This document shows positions 32,954 to 45,843 of a DNA stretch of 64,000 nucleotides, in pieces. The stretch is from Adiantum capillus-veneris (Eukaryota > Streptophyta > Polypodiopsida > Polypodiales > Pteridaceae): the NCBI GenBank assembly GCA_014529385.2, contig CM043944.1, positions 177,375,740 through 177,439,739 on the forward strand. Direction: 5' to 3'. The position numbers and the translations under genes are program-made. The notes beneath the pieces are model-generated. The model ran no database searches. It worked only from the letters and a program-made list of their open reading frames with translations, and was not told the origin of the DNA. Numbering within the stretch: the stretch's first letter is position 1; every line of letters starts with the position of its first letter.

Positions 32954-35500
32954 AATTTCAGCCAAAGGAAAGAGAAGTTATCACTATGTATGGATTTCAA
33001 ACGGGCACCAATGTACATTGAAATGGTTGAGAAAAAATTATGGATGACAAAGCTTCAATGTGATGCACCATTGGAAACTAAATGGGAAGCTTTCAAGAAA
33101 GCTATTTGTTCTTGTGCAGAAGAATGCTTTGCCATAAAGCATCTCCATGGTATCAACAAAGATAGATCACGCAAAAGGTGGTTTGATAAAGAATGTCAAG
33201 ATGCTCGAAACTCCTTGATAAAGTTTGATGCAACTATGGACAAAGACAACTATCAAAGTCATTTGCATACATACAAGGCATTGATTCAAAAGAAGAGAAG
33301 AAGATGGGAAGTAAAGCAACAAGAATTTCAAGTCCAAGAAAAGGCACATGCATGTGGAAGATTTTGGAGAAACTTGAGAGGCAAGCGGGTTGAGAATTTT
33401 GGTAACTTGAGTCTAGTGGATATGTACACACATTGTAGGCAATTATATGAGCAAGAAAATACTAAAAAAATGCCATTTTATGGTTCGCTCCCTTGTATGT
33501 CGTCTTTTTTTACTATTGAGGATGTATGCGGTGGGCTTGAAAAGTTGGCCACTCACAAAGCGGGAGATCTTCAAGGTATCAAGCCGGAGATGATCAAATG
33601 GACGGGAGATTTTACCCATGAGTGGATGTGTGATATGTTCAACCTTGCACTTCAACATGATATGCCTTATGATTGGAGTACTAATTGGGTTAAGCCTTTG
33701 CATAAAGGAGGGGATGTAAAGAATGTAAGCAACTACTGGACTATAATGATTGGGTCTCTTATGGCAAAGTTCTTTGGGTGCATAATGGAGATGAAATTGA
33801 GTGATTGGGCTGAAGAGAATGACAAGCGTGCAAAGGGACAAGCGGGTTTTCGTCGATGCCATAGCACCATTGATCATCTTGTCACTCTTCGTGTTCTCAT
33901 GGAGGAAAGTCGGTTGAAAGGCAAGCGATTGTATTGTTGTTTTGTGGACTTTAAGAAAGCCTTTGATATGATTCCACGTAACAGTTTGTGGAGAAGGATG
34001 GAAGAACTCCAAGTGCCAAGTGAATTTATGCTTGCGGTTTCTCGAATCTATGAGAAGGTGATTTGTCAATTGCGCATGGGAAGAGAAATTTCAGAAATTT
34101 TTGTAAGCACTATTGGGGTTAAACAAGGATGTCCATTGTCACCAACTCTCTTTGGTCTATGCATCGATCAATTGGAACAAATGGTACTTGACTTTATGCA
34201 AGAAGAAGGTATTGAAGAGATCACTATTTGCAATGCGGTAATCATGCTTTTGTTGTATGCAGATGATGTAGTGCTTCTAGCACACACTTTAGAAGATGCA
34301 CAAAAGCTTATGGTTGTCCTTGAGAACTTTTGCTTGCATAGTGGGCTGATTGTAAATGAATCCAAAACAAAGGTTATGCTTGTGAAAACATACCATAAGG
34401 AGAAGCCATGCATTGTGTACAACAATGAGACACTTGAAGTTGTTGAGAGCTTTAAGTACCTTGGCCTTGAGGTTCCATCCAATCACAAGTGGCATGAATG
34501 TGCTATGTGTCGTTTGGAAGCGGGAAAGAGAGCATATTATGCATTTGAAAACATGTGTAATGCGGGAAACATCAAGTGTTGGGTTCTCAAGAAGTATCTT
34601 TTTGATGCATTGGTGACACCGGTTCTTCTTTATGGAGTTGAAGTGTGGGGCGGGAGCATCTCAAAGTCTACTTGGAAAGAGTTTGAGAATGTCCAAAAGC
34701 GTTTTCTTACAAACTTTCTCCAAGTTAAGACACAAACACCATATATGCTCCTACTTCTTGAGTCGGGATCTCTTCCAATTGAGGTTATGGGCATGGAAAG
34801 GGTTGTGGAGTACATGATAAAGATGCGTCAAAACCCCTCACATCGACTTCCTACAATTGCATGGGAAGCAAGCAAAAAAGTTCAAAAGACGCATAAAAGC
34901 AAGATCTTGAGGACGGGATGGATGCAAGACATAAAGAAGTGGTTTGGGAGATGGGATGCATTACACTTGCTACATGATGCTTCAATTGACTCTCAAGTGA
35001 ATGAAGCTTTTCTACAACGCCAATGTATTACGGCTTGGGAGAAATCTGGTGGGTCACGCTTCATACATTACACCACCTATATTGCCCCTAACTACAAAAC
35101 CATGTTCTTCGCTGAGAGAGGAAACCGTACTCACACTTACATGCTTGAGCCTATTCCCTTGTCCGCGATACGCACTATCGCAGCAATTCGTCTTAGCTCC
35201 CATTTCCTTCGATGCGAGATAGGGCGTTGGGGCAATGGAGAAGAGTCAAATCGATTGTGCACATTATGCTCACAGCAAGTTCGAGAGTCTGAGTACCACA
35301 CACTACTAGAGTGCTCAGCTTTTGATCACATCCGAACTTGCTTCTCTCACATTTTCAGCCATAACTTAGACCTACACACTTTCCTCTCCCAGCCAAAGTG
35401 TGGGCTCTCCATTGCGACTCTCATCACTACAATTTTGGAGCATCGAGAGTCACTCATCAACCATACACATACTACATCACATGTAACTTTGGTCCCATAG
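32954..35500 (+). pseudogene. LINE ORF2, reverse transcriptase part
   Basis: Continues the ORF2 frame exactly once the insertion and one AATTT are removed. An open frame of 836 codons runs from 32990. It has the non-LTR RT blocks: HKGGDVKNVSNYWTI (usual NYRPI, Arg to Trp, again C to T), GQAGFRRCHSTIDHL, CCFVDFKKAFDMI, GVKQGCPLSPTLF and the active site YADD at 34256-34267 (both Asp kept), then ESFKYLGLEV. The C-terminus has LCTLCSQQVRESEYHTLLEC, the CCHC-like motif common in L1-like ORF2 proteins. The RT half is open to its natural stop at 35498-35500. Confidence 0.92.
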
Positions 35501-35535
35501 GTCATATTTGACCTCCGAGGACGATAATAAAATCT

Positions 35536-35688
35536 ATCTATCTCTCTCTCTCTCTATTTTCTTATATGTTTCTCTCTCTCTCTCTCTCTCTCTCTAATTC
35601 CCTCTCTCGCTCTCTCTCTCTCTCTCTCTATATCACTCTTTATATCTCTCTCTCTCTTTAATTTCTACACACATCTCTCTCTAACTCC

Positions 35689-35719
<31 letters not shown>

Positions 35720-35784
35720 ATTAATTTTAATTTCCTACGCATACATTTCTCTCTATCTCTCTCTCTCTCTTTAATTTCCTACAG

Positions 35785-35815
<31 letters not shown>

Positions 35816-35828
35816 CCTCTCTTTAATT

Positions 35829-35861
<33 letters not shown>

Positions 35862-36170
35862 TCTCTCTCTTTCTCTCTTTGATTTTCTACACACACACAC
35901 ACATTTCTCTCTTTCTTTCTTTAGTTTCTTACACACACACACGTTTCTCTCTCTCTTTGATTTCCTACACACACACATCGCTCTCTCTCTCTCTCTCTCT
36001 CTTTCCTACACATGCACACACTTCTCTCTCTCTCTCCCTTTCTCTCTCTCTCTCTCTCTCTTTTCTACACACACACACACCTCTCTCTCTCTCTCTCTCT
36101 CCTTCCTTTTCCTACACACACACACACGATGTAGAGAGAGGGAGAGAGAGACAGAGGGGGGTTAGGGGGG
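35536..36170. repeat. CT, AC and TTTAATTTC compound microsatellite
   Basis: (CT)n blocks alternate with (AC)n runs and a recurring TTTAATTTCCTACACACA spacer, giving a higher-order unit of about 60-70 bases. It starts within the LINE's 3' tail. All open frames here are low-complexity artefacts. Confidence 0.95.
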
Positions 36171-36299
36171 AGAGAGCTCATAATACCTGCGTAGCAGGTT
36201 TCGGCCAAGAGCAGATCTGAGCGTATTGTAGGCTAAAATGACCGTCTGCGCGCGGATTTCCTTTTTTTTCCCTAATTTTTTTCCTTGAAATATGCATCA

Positions 36300-37440
36300 T
36301 AAGACGTTAGCTTAGAGGACTTCGTGAAGCCCTCATCTCCGAATGCCACATTGAATTGTTGGATAAAGGCCAAGACTTTGTCCGTAGCACCAAAAGTGCC
36401 ATCTTAGGTAAGGAAAGAGATGCTCCTCCCTCGCTCTTTGAACTTCTTGAGCTTGGATGACCTCTTCCACGAGGCATTGGATTTCCTATGGCCTCTTCTT
36501 TTTTATGGTTCAAAGGTTGCACCATCACTTTTCTTCAGAAGATGAATAATTTGAGGAAGATGGAGAAGAGGGTGACCTCTTTCTTGCCTTGATCTTCGTT
36601 GTCTTCACAATCACTTTCATAAGAGGAAGAGGATGAAGAAGATGGAGAAGAGGGTGTCCTCTTTTTTGCCTTTTTCTTCTCTTGCTTTTTCTCGTCCCTC
36701 TTTGAAGTATGGTGTGGAGAAGTATGTGATGGTCTTCTCCATTTTGGAGGCAATGGAGAGCGTTTAGCCCGCCGTCTTCATGGAGCCATCTCTATTGAGG
36801 TGGCGGGAGACTCACTTCTTTCTCGTTCCTTTGGTGGAGGCTCTTGAGTTCTCCTTTGAGAAGGAGATGCGTTATCAAGGAGAAAATTTTTGAGCCCTTC
36901 AAAGTGATTCTCTTCTTCTTCCCGAATCCGAGAGAGACCTCTTTTGGAAGTCTTGCAAGGAGGCTTCCTAGGTGCTCTCTCGTCATGGTGGGGAGCTTGG
37001 AAAATCCCATGAGCACGGAGCTGCCGTTGCACTTCACTTTGGAGGGATGGATTGCCCATGGCTCGTTGAAGCCTAGAAACAAGATAGTTAAGAAGCATTG
37101 GGGCATCATTAGTAGCTTTCTCATTAGCAAAATCAAAGTTATCAACATTAATTTCATTCTCTTTACTATTTTAAGCCATTCTAACAACTTTCTATACCAT
37201 TCCTAGAACCAATTTGTACCAAAAAAATATGAATTTTGGAAGAAAAGTTAATAATCGCAATTATTTACTTTTTGATCAAAACTGGGGAATTTTGATATTT
37301 GGCCATTATACATCCAAATTACATGTTGTGATAAGCCCACTAGCCAACTTTGAATCAATTTGGAGTTCAAAATCTCAGATTTCCTTTACATCTACTGTTT
37401 GAGAGACCTAAAGCCAAAATCTGATACCATTTTTAACCTG
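36300..37440 (-). pseudogene. gag: Ty3/gypsy gag N-terminal relic
   Basis: Minus-strand frames from about 37190 down include LLNYLVSRLQRAMGNPS (to 36778), a basic Ser-rich linker (KRDEKKQEKKKAKKRTPSSPSSSSSS, 36550-36750) and finally ISFLT-DGTFGATDKVLAFIQQFNVAFGDEGFTKSSKL near 36310-36420, the start of a plant gypsy capsid domain. Stops and shifts separate the pieces and similarity ends abruptly at about 36300, just inside gag. Upstream, TGGTATCAG on the minus strand (37421-37429) is a plausible tRNA-Met primer site, so an LTR would begin near 37440; its far end is not clear. Confidence 0.65.
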
Positions 37441-37740
37441 TGCATCCAAATAAGTCAATATTTCACTCAGAGCATGTATTTGACATATACTTGAAGCCTA
37501 TAAAGCCAAGTTTGCAAAAAGTTGAAAATTTCCCTCAGTTGTAAATAATCGCGATCATTTACTTTGGTTGCAATTTTTTGTTTTGACCATACAATTTTAT
37601 TCCTTGCATGATTTTATGCATCTTTGCTTGTTCAAAAATTGATTTGAAGCAATTTGGACCGGACTATCAGCATTTCAGTCTAAAAGGACATTCCAGGGAA
37701 AAATCCGACAAATTTGCTAACTTTGACTCTATTCATTGAA
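37441..37740. other. possible LTR remnant, no gene
   Basis: AT-rich sequence with two diverged copies of an AATAATCGC(A/G)AT(C/T)ATTTACTTT motif (37250-37270 and 37546-37565). By position it could be the 5' LTR of the minus-strand gag relic, but no second LTR is present to confirm this. Confidence 0.35.
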
Positions 37741-40424
37741 CAGGAGCAATGCAAGCCGCGAAGAAGGCCAATAAGAAGCTAAACCAAAAAGAGGAACTAC
37801 AAGAACTGCCTGTGTATCAACTAGACAACTGCCTGTGTATCAACTAGACCCCGAGTCAGTCAAAGCGGCAAAAGCATCCTATCTTTCCAAAGAACAGCTG
37901 GAAGAACACCACACTATCGTCTTGACTGACTGATTCAAGAGTGAAGAACGGCATCAGGTGGAGTTGCAGCTCCTGCCCAAAGAAGTCTATGATGTAGCTG
38001 CAAAGCCAGAAACCAAAGAGGGTACCGCACGTTGGGACTCAGACATTTCTATGAAGAAGAGCCTTGCGGAGTGGACTTTCAAAAATCTTACGAGCTTCTG
38101 TCCACGATCAAAGAAGACCGAACCACCTAGATATCAGACACCCAAGGGAACAAGGGCAAGGTAGTAATCACAAAAGAAATAGTGGCAAAAGCACTCAAAC
38201 TGCCCACTGAAGGAATGACCATGCGGGCAGGGGACAGGAAAATTGCAGGTACATTTACCAAGGAGACAGCCATGGTTACATTCGTCGATCTCATCCACAA
38301 ACATGTGGAAGAGCGAGCCCGTCTGTACCATCAACTCTTCCATTTTCTGGCAAAAAGGCCACCAAGGTACACGACACCGAATCACGTCGTGGCTACCACC
38401 TTTACTCAGTTTTTGAAGTCAACAACAAGGCAGCCTGTGGATCACGCGTAGTATGTGTTGACAACCTTAAAGGGCATCAAGAAGGAGGGTAAAATCACAT
38501 ACTTGGGCACGCTAGAAGTGTTGACAAGAATAGCCTACCATCACCATGGCTGACAATCTACCTTCTTCCCCTGATCAAAATACGTGGATCTTGGCAGCAC
38601 AACCCTCTCCAAGAGCTACAAGATCAAGTAAAAGATCTTTTAAATCAGGTAATGAATCAAATGACAGCTTGCCGAAAAGGCATAGCAGCGAGAGCTCTAA
38701 CAACAAGGAAAGGAGGCAGAGAATTGAGAAAATGAAAATAAAAGTTGTGGCTGCACATCAAGAAGAGCCGGTGCAGAAACAAGCATGTTTTGAAATAAAA
38801 AAAACAGGCTTAGCAGCGCAGTAGACAAGCACAAGGAAAGGACCCAGAAAAGTGGGTACCCATAGGATTGAGAGGACCTCCAACAAAGAATCATACAAGA
38901 AAAGAGGCCGAGGATCCAAAAGATTATTTAGAAATAATGTACCAAGAGGCCGAAGCCTTAAAGCTAAAAGAGGGAGAAGCAGCGGCAAAGAAAGCTGAGG
39001 AAGCAACTACTCAAGAGCAAATCCAGGCATCTTTCCGACCCACCTTACTGCCGTTGGAACAACAGGACCATCCCATGCCTAGCCCACCACCATCACTATC
39101 ATGACAAGGTACCGATGAAGGAGCAGAGACTGAAAAAGAAAAAGATTCCGAATTCACCCAACAAATGGAAGCTACACAAAAAACTGATCACACTGAAGGA
39201 CATCAGGAAAGAGAAGCCAAGCCAGAATCGGAGCAGGCAACAGAAGGACCTCAAAAGCCGGCGGAAGAAACTGATAAGGAAGAAGATACGAAAAGAGGGC
39301 ATACAACTACACATGAGACAAAGCCCAAGCCAAAGAAGGCAGAAAGGCCAACACCTGCATAGATAGTAACGATTGAGACCACACCATCTACTTCCACTCA
39401 GCCAAAAACTGCTAAGGCATTAAAGCCTCAGGATGGCCAAGGAGAAGAACAACCATCTACCTCTACAGAACCACCAACACCTACAACACACCAAGAAGCA
39501 ACACATGAGGCTGCAGGCACGTCCCAACTAGCAAGACAGGAGGAATGGCAGTCCAATGATGAAGTTATTTTATAATTAACGAGTATGCATGGCAGATGCA
39601 AGACATGACGGAGAAACTCCGCTCAATAGCCTTAAACTGCAGCACAAAGGCCAAGAAACTAGAAATGGTCATCGATGCTCTTCAAGGAGAGCACAAGGAC
39701 AGGGATTATCATCACTGATCTCCAAAGGCAGAGCCAAAGAGAGAAGTGGAAGAACATCAGATAGCCAAGGATAAACAAAAAAGAGAAATGGAGGAGTTAG
39801 GTTACCTCCTCAATAAATTAACTGATGCTTGCAAGGTAAAAGACGAGCAACTAAGAGAACTCACGAATGAACTTCTTACAACCTCTCTATTAGCTCAGAA
39901 AATTCAAGTGTAGCTAGATTGCCAATGCTGCACTGCAATATTCCAAACAAACAATCAATGATGATTCCATTTTCTTGTGGCAAATCAGAGAAAATCCAGC
40001 AGTGGCCTCGATCAAGGGAACTGATGAAGCATACAAGGCACTTGAAAAAGAAAAACAAGGATTTAGAACAGGAATTAAAGCTTGAAGAGTCACAGAGAAG
40101 AGACGTGGCACTGATGCAAGTTCAAAGAGAGGAGGATCTCCTAAAGGAGATAGCAAAACTCAAAGGAAAAAATCAGCTTCTTAGAGATGGAAAGCCAGAC
40201 ACGCAGGAAGAGACAGGCACTTCAGAGCCACCCCAAATTTACATTCCCTCATTCTTGTTTGATGAATTTGAGATGTAGTCCACAGTAGAGCCGAGTGGTG
40301 AGGAAGACTTTTAGGTCCACATCATAGATGAAGATACAATGCCAATGGTCCAGTTGTCAAAAGCTGAAGAAGACGCACTGAAGGAGAAAATCACCTTAGA
40401 GGTGGATGAGCAGTGGAAGGCCGT
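37741..40424 (+). pseudogene. unrecognised element X, internal part before the Tat insertion
   Basis: A decayed coding region in several frames on the plus strand. Recognisable continuous pieces are 37958-38164, 38182-38451 (FTKETAMVTFVDLIHKHVEERARLYHQLFHFL), a Lys/Glu-rich stretch at 38868-39366, and a coiled-coil-like stretch at 39780-40276 (HLKKKNKDLEQELKLEESQRR...LLKEIAKLKGKNQLL). The reading frame crosses the Tat insertion at 40424/52786 as EQWKAAMDWEL. No domain is identified with certainty. The low Cys, charged coiled-coil composition is unlike gag or pol and could be an accessory ORF of a large LTR element. The 23-base unit AACTGCCTGTGTATCAACT... is duplicated at about 37806-37850. 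Confidence 0.5.
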
Positions 40425-41558
40425 TGCTAGGAGTTTTTTGGAGAAATGGATTCCACATATGTATATACACATGCATGGGGCATAAAATAAAGGATTGCCC
40501 ATTTTCCAAAGCCAGGTGGTTTTGTGGGGCCCACATGTGTACATGTAGGATAATATGTACATAGTACATCGATTTTCATCGTCAACAGTACCATTGTGTT
40601 TTTTCTACAATAATAAGGATTTGATAGTGTGTAAAATTTCTCGAGGAAGCTATCCGTGGGTCGACGACATGGGTAAGTAGGCACATCGGATGCCATCTAG
40701 TGGCGTCAGGAGGTCGAATGGGGTCAAGACTTGCACGTGGATAAGTACGGACACAACATGGGTGTTTTCTTGTGATAATTATGCAGAAAGGTTATCATGA
40801 GGACCATATTTTGGGGCTACTTCATGTGGTTGCCTTATTGAGAAAAGTTGAGGGCCAGTTGTGCGGATGGATGCAGCAGGGTGACAACTATGCACTACGA
40901 GGCCACTTTTTGGCCTGTTAGGGGTTCGTTTGAGGTCAATTAAAAGGCCAAAGGTGCCAAAGTAATAAAGCTAAGTGTGGAAACTAGAAAACCTGAGAGA
41001 AGACAAAAAAAAACATGGAGAGAAGAGGAAGAGTAGCCGCAAGTGAGTTTTTGTTGTTTTTGGAGTCTGTTTTGGCTGTAAACTACTCATCCGAGGTCGG
41101 ATTTGAGCACTTTGACATTGTAGACTTGGGTTTTGGGCTGTTTGGGACGCGATGGAGTTGTCGATTTTGCCAAATTTCTCACTATTTTTCTGTTGTTTTG
41201 GCTGTGTAAGTTTCTCCTATGAGCGAAGCCTCTGCTCCAATTTGTGATTGTATCTGGCATATTTTACGCATATAGTGTGAGTTGTTTACCCCATTGGTGT
41301 TGGCCCAAGATCAATTGTATCTAAAAATAAAAAATTCTCATCTTTTGAGCTAATTTTTTTGGGTCTATATGTGTGTCTCTCTCTCTATGGAGTGGGCAAA
41401 TGGATAGTCTCTCTCCTGTCACTCCATCGGTGTGTTTCGTGTCTCGGCTAGGTGGGTTGTGTAACCCGAGTGGTGCCCCATAGTGTGTGTGTGTATAATC
41501 CCAAGAGTGTTTGTCGAGTCATTATAGAGGCGTTGTGTGTTTTTCCATCCCGCTCACA
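40425..41558 (+). repeat. 5' LTR of Tat-like copy 2
   Basis: 1134 bases, beginning TGCTAGGAG (TGTTAGGAG in its partner) and ending CCCGCTCACA, followed at 41565 by the same TGGTGCCCCCAC primer-site candidate as copy 1. Confidence 0.93.
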
Positions 41559-42251
41559 TTCTTTTGGTGCCCCCACGGAGGATCTTCTTCAAGTACCTTC
41601 AGCTTCGAGATTGCAGGTTACAGTTTACAGGTACAAGTAGAGGTACATGTGCTTCACACAGGTACATGTAGCTGGAGTAGAGTGATACACCGATAGTGGA
41701 AGTCACTTGTAGCTGACATGGGTATGCATCATTTGGTGCATGTTTGAGCGCATTGTCTGGTATCCTACGTTACCTGTGGATACTGCAATTGTACGCCCTT
41801 GTGGAGCCAAATTTGGTTTTATTTGGCAGTCGCAGCCATTTCTGAGACTTGGTCTGTAAGATACTCATTTCTGAGACTTGACTATACGAGATTTGCATAA
41901 GCTTTTGTGAGAGGGTCGATAGAGTGAGGTTTTATTGAGCTGGGGGATTCTCAAATGTGAGATCCTTTTGGTGATACAGGTGGCTAGAGCACCCTTTTTG
42001 TGACCTCACCATAGGCTATGTACTAGTATTCGTACTTGATGCTCGAGTTCTATTGTTGGCAGGTTATGCGTACATATACAGTCTGTACTTTGGATTCTTA
42101 CTGCTCTACTTCTGGGGAAACTCTGCCAAAATTTTTCCAAGTTGTGATAGCTGAGTTTTTGGTCTTTTGAGCCATTTAGGTTGTTATGCTGCTGAAATTT
42201 TGGCAAAATCAAAGGATAAGTCAGGTGTGCCTTCTTGGGAGCTGCATGGTT

Positions 42252-42412
42252 TGTTGAACTGGAAACAGAGAGCGCAGTTAGATGAGAAGAGAGAGAGGAG
42301 ACACCATCATATGCAAACCCCAAAGTGTGTGTAGAGCACACACTGAGTACATATATATAGTGGGGACTCCTGGCTATATATAGCATAGGGGTTGGTATAT
42401 ATAGCTCCAACA
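42252..42412 (-). repeat. 3' LTR of the LARD-like element
   Basis: Begins TGTTGGAGCTATATATA on the minus strand. It holds about 20 extra bases (CATAGGGGTTGGTATATATA region) absent from the partner LTR, and a hairpin at 42324-42344 with an 8-base stem and 5-base loop. Confidence 0.92.
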
Positions 42413-42894
42413 CCCCCACTCAAATAGGAGTCCCTAGATGTGGATGAAAAAAAACCTTGGGGGAACAAGGGAAAAATCCACAGCACCATATACATGCACT
42501 ATTATATTAACAATTATCAAAGTTTACAAAATTCGTTTTCTAGGAGCAGCATCACTCCATAATATACAATGTGCGCTTTCAAGCGTCTTTGGAAGTTTAA
42601 TAACCCTATAATTGAATTGATGCAAATCCTTCAATATCTTTGAGTAGCTTCAATATCTTTGAGCCCCTGTACATGCTGCTTGACTTGACTTTTATCCTGT
42701 AAATGACATCAACTCAAGAAACAGAGCAAAATGTGAAGGTTAAAAATAATCACATCACATTGTCCTAAGAGACGGTTCGCCATGCCTCTTTAGAGATGGC
42801 AGAGAAACAAATGTTATGTCGATGCAATCATATGTGCACTAAGACTGTACATAGATGCTATGAAACAGTAGTGGTGCATAGTCACAACTGCCAA

Positions 42895-43260
42895 GTCCCT
42901 AATGACAAGAATGATAAGAACCATAGCACCAATGATGACGAGGGTGTAATAAGATGATAAAAACCATAGCATCAATAACGACGAGGGTGCAATAAGACGA
43001 TAACACCCATAGCACCACTGATGACGAGGGTGTATTCAATAAGACGATAACATTCATAGAACCAATGACGATGATGGTGCAATAAGGCGATAACAACCAT
43101 AGCACCAATGATGACGAGGGTGCAATAAGACGATAATATGCATAGGACCAAAGACGTGATGGTAATGACCACGAGGGTGTAATAAGACGAGAAGAGTGAT
43201 AGCACCATGAGGACGAGGGAGCATTGAGATGATAACAACCATAGTGCCATTAGATATCGA
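42895..43260. repeat. 43-base tandem repeat array
   Basis: About eight imperfect units of ACCAATGATGACGAGGGTGC plus AATAAGACGATAACAACCATAGC. The sequence differs from the 43-base array of copies A and B, but the unit length and location (near the 3' LTR) are the same. Confidence 0.88.
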
Positions 43261-45160
43261 GGAACTAATACCGATTAGAAAGGTGATATATGATGATAAC
43301 AAGCATAGCAACGAGCTCGACAATAGGCTCCAACATAAACTTTGTGAGTGATTGGAGGTAATCTATCATATCATCAAGAAAAGTATTAGTAAAGTCATTA
43401 TGTACAAAGCATATGTGTCAAATTGCAGAATCATGTAATTAATGTTGCACATCAAATGACATTTTCATGACAAGAACGACGAATAATATTTCTCCAAATT
43501 CTGTAACTTGTTGAGACTTTATCATATACGCAAGAGTATATGCAAACTTGAGCATGATCAAAGGAAATAGCACCAAAATAAGAAATACAATAACGATATA
43601 TTGAACCATTTGCGGTGATTACCATGCATTGAACCATCCACTACGATTACCATGCGCTAAACCAAAGTCTCGTTGTCATGCAAGACCATTCCCCTTATGC
43701 ATCAAGATAAAGACACAACCACAAGAAGCAAAGACAAAGCTGAAGTAGTAGAGAAGCTATGCCTAATTATAGAGAAGCTTCATCGATGCCCTATAAAACA
43801 CTGAGACAAAGATGCAGCCTAAAGAGACAAAGGCGAAGCTAGCGCAATAGGTCATAGGTAGCTTTAATAATGGCCTAGACTTGTGGGATCCCTAGATAGA
43901 GTCTCTATACAACATGTGCTCGTATGAAGTCACTACTCCATATATTATTGACGTGCTAATTTTCTTATCACTCAAATATAGAGTAGTTAGATTTTAGAGA
44001 TGTGCTAATATCACCGTGAACAATAGGGCACACACTTTTTCTTTTGCCACCGTGTGTTCTCATAGCTTCCAAATCTCAAAAGCGATGAGCTTCTAATTTA
44101 TTTATTTTTTCGCCGCCATGGTCCTTGGTCTCACGAGTCTCTTACTAATAATGTTTGCAGAACGAGGTCAAGGTAGGTAGCTGCAAGGTAGAGAATGAAG
44201 GTGAAATTTGTTGCACCTAAATCCAGGTGTGCAGTCTCATCTCAGAACATAGCCGCTTAAATTGATCCTTGCCTGCACAACTTTGATCAATCGTGCCTAC
44301 CTGCTACTATCTTGAAATGCCACAATCTCCATCAATCTCTATGCTAGATCATCCGACATGCCACAAGATCGATAGGTTGACATAAAATAAACATGATGGG
44401 GCCTAGACAAATTCAAATTATGTAATCATCATGGTGTCACGTACCATGGCATCATGAAACTCTCCATGGTATCAACAAAAAATCTAATGTACCATGTCTT
44501 AAGAAATCATTATGGCATCGAGAACGTGGTATTGCATGGTAAAAACATGCCATGAAGCATTAGCAAATAAGAAACCCTGATGTCAGTATTAGTCAAACAA
44601 CCTACCTCATACCTTTATATGCTTCTCATGAGACGAGAATTATTATTGTCATGGTGTCAATCACAAACTTGATGTACCATGTCTTGAGAAATCCTTATGA
44701 CATTGACGAACATAGCCATGTATCATAAAGCTTGACATAATGCATTAATAAATAAGAAACTTTGCTATAGAAATTATTTAACATAGTATCAGCAAGGTAC
44801 ATAACATTTGAATGATCTGCGAGCTCTCTCTCTCTGAGCATTTTTTTGAAGACATATATCTGCAAAATATATAGGTTACACATACTAATGGGTAGATCGT
44901 TGCTGGTGCTATATATTGTTGCTGGCTAATATAAAGATGTGCAACCCCTTTGAAGACAAACATACAATCATTAGTTATTTTCCCTGGTCGATTAAAAAAA
45001 AATAAAAATGAAATTCTTCCACCTGACTCGTCTTTGGGGAGCTTTAGTCTCGACTCTTGATCACCATGTGCTGCCTTTAGCCATCCACTAGAGTTACGCA
45101 ATAGGGTGCAGAGCAGACAAGCCACACACAGGCAACATAGAGATTGGTTTTGCACTTGTG
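43261..45160. other. interior of LARD-like element, no gene
   Basis: No coding family is recognised. Scattered CATGGTATCAAC-type and GTACCATGTCTTGAGAAAT motifs (44450-44720) resemble the tandem-repeat unit of copies A and B, and GGTTCGCCATGCC near 42775 resembles GGTTCGCGACACC of copy B, suggesting distant common ancestry. Confidence 0.5.
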
Positions 45161-45161
45161 T

Positions 45162-45336
45162 TTGACAAAGTGGACAACCCATGGATATCAGAACTCTGGC
45201 TACCTGTGTCAACTAGGCTTTTATTTGTTTTCATCATTGAGAGGTGACTTTTGACAAAGTGGACAACCCATGGATATCAGAACTCGGCTACCTGTGTCAA
45301 CTAGGCTTTATTTGTTTTCATCATTGAGATGAGAGG
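45162..45336. repeat. 89-base tandem duplication
   Basis: TTGACAAAGTGGACAACCCA begins at 45162 and again at 45251; the two units differ by single-base deletions. Confidence 0.9.
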
Positions 45337-45843
45337 CTTCTTGCTACACGTCGGCTACAGCTTGCTGGTTTCAGCATTGACACGACGCTTCTCGCTACAC
45401 ATGAGCGACTGCAGCTTGCTTTGGAGCTTCTTTTCTAGCTAGGAAGAGTTTCTACCACCAATATGCTTGCTAGGAAGATGGTCGGAACCTAGCAGTTTGT
45501 AGCATGCAACAAGGTGTCAAAAGCGTTGGGGTGCTAAGTTGAATAAGCGAGCAGCGCTGCCTCAGCTGGTTGAAGGCATGCTTCAGAGCCGCCTGCTGCA
45601 ATGAAACCGCTTTCTTTGATATGCAACTGTAAAACATATATATAAGGCAAGACGAGGCATTTTCTTAAAATAGCGCCTAATCAGGCTAGCGGGATGAGCA
45701 AACGCTGCTTTTCATAATTAACGACATCTGGTGGCAGTGGTAAATCGAGCTATGAAAAATAAAAATAAAAATAAAAAGCAAGTGCAGACACCACAAATAG
45801 CAAAGATGTTGTGCAAGCTGGCGCTCAGCTTTTCTAAGCCTTT

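Larger units (their letters stand above)
28317..35535 (+). mobile_element. L1/Tx1-like LINE, interrupted by a non-autonomous LTR element
   Basis: Structure: a leader of about 230 bases, ORF1 (28545-29495), ORF2 with apurinic-type endonuclease and reverse transcriptase (29496-30352 joined to 32954-35500), and a 3' end with AATAAA followed by TCTATCTATCTCTC that grades into a CT array. Endonuclease before RT, a coiled-coil/RRM-like ORF1 and a C-terminal CCHC-like motif suit the L1/Tx1 group. Without the 2601-base insertion and its duplicated AATTT it would be about 4.6 kb. Two stops in the endonuclease make it inactive. Confidence 0.9.

Noticed and set aside
35879-36220. 113-codon frame rich in His, Thr, Ser and Leu
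   Set aside because: It is entirely CT/AC microsatellite; no non-repetitive protein sequence.
42895-43260. Possible CRISPR-like array (regular 43-base repeats)
   Set aside because: Contiguous degenerate tandem units with no unique spacers, inside a plant retroelement.
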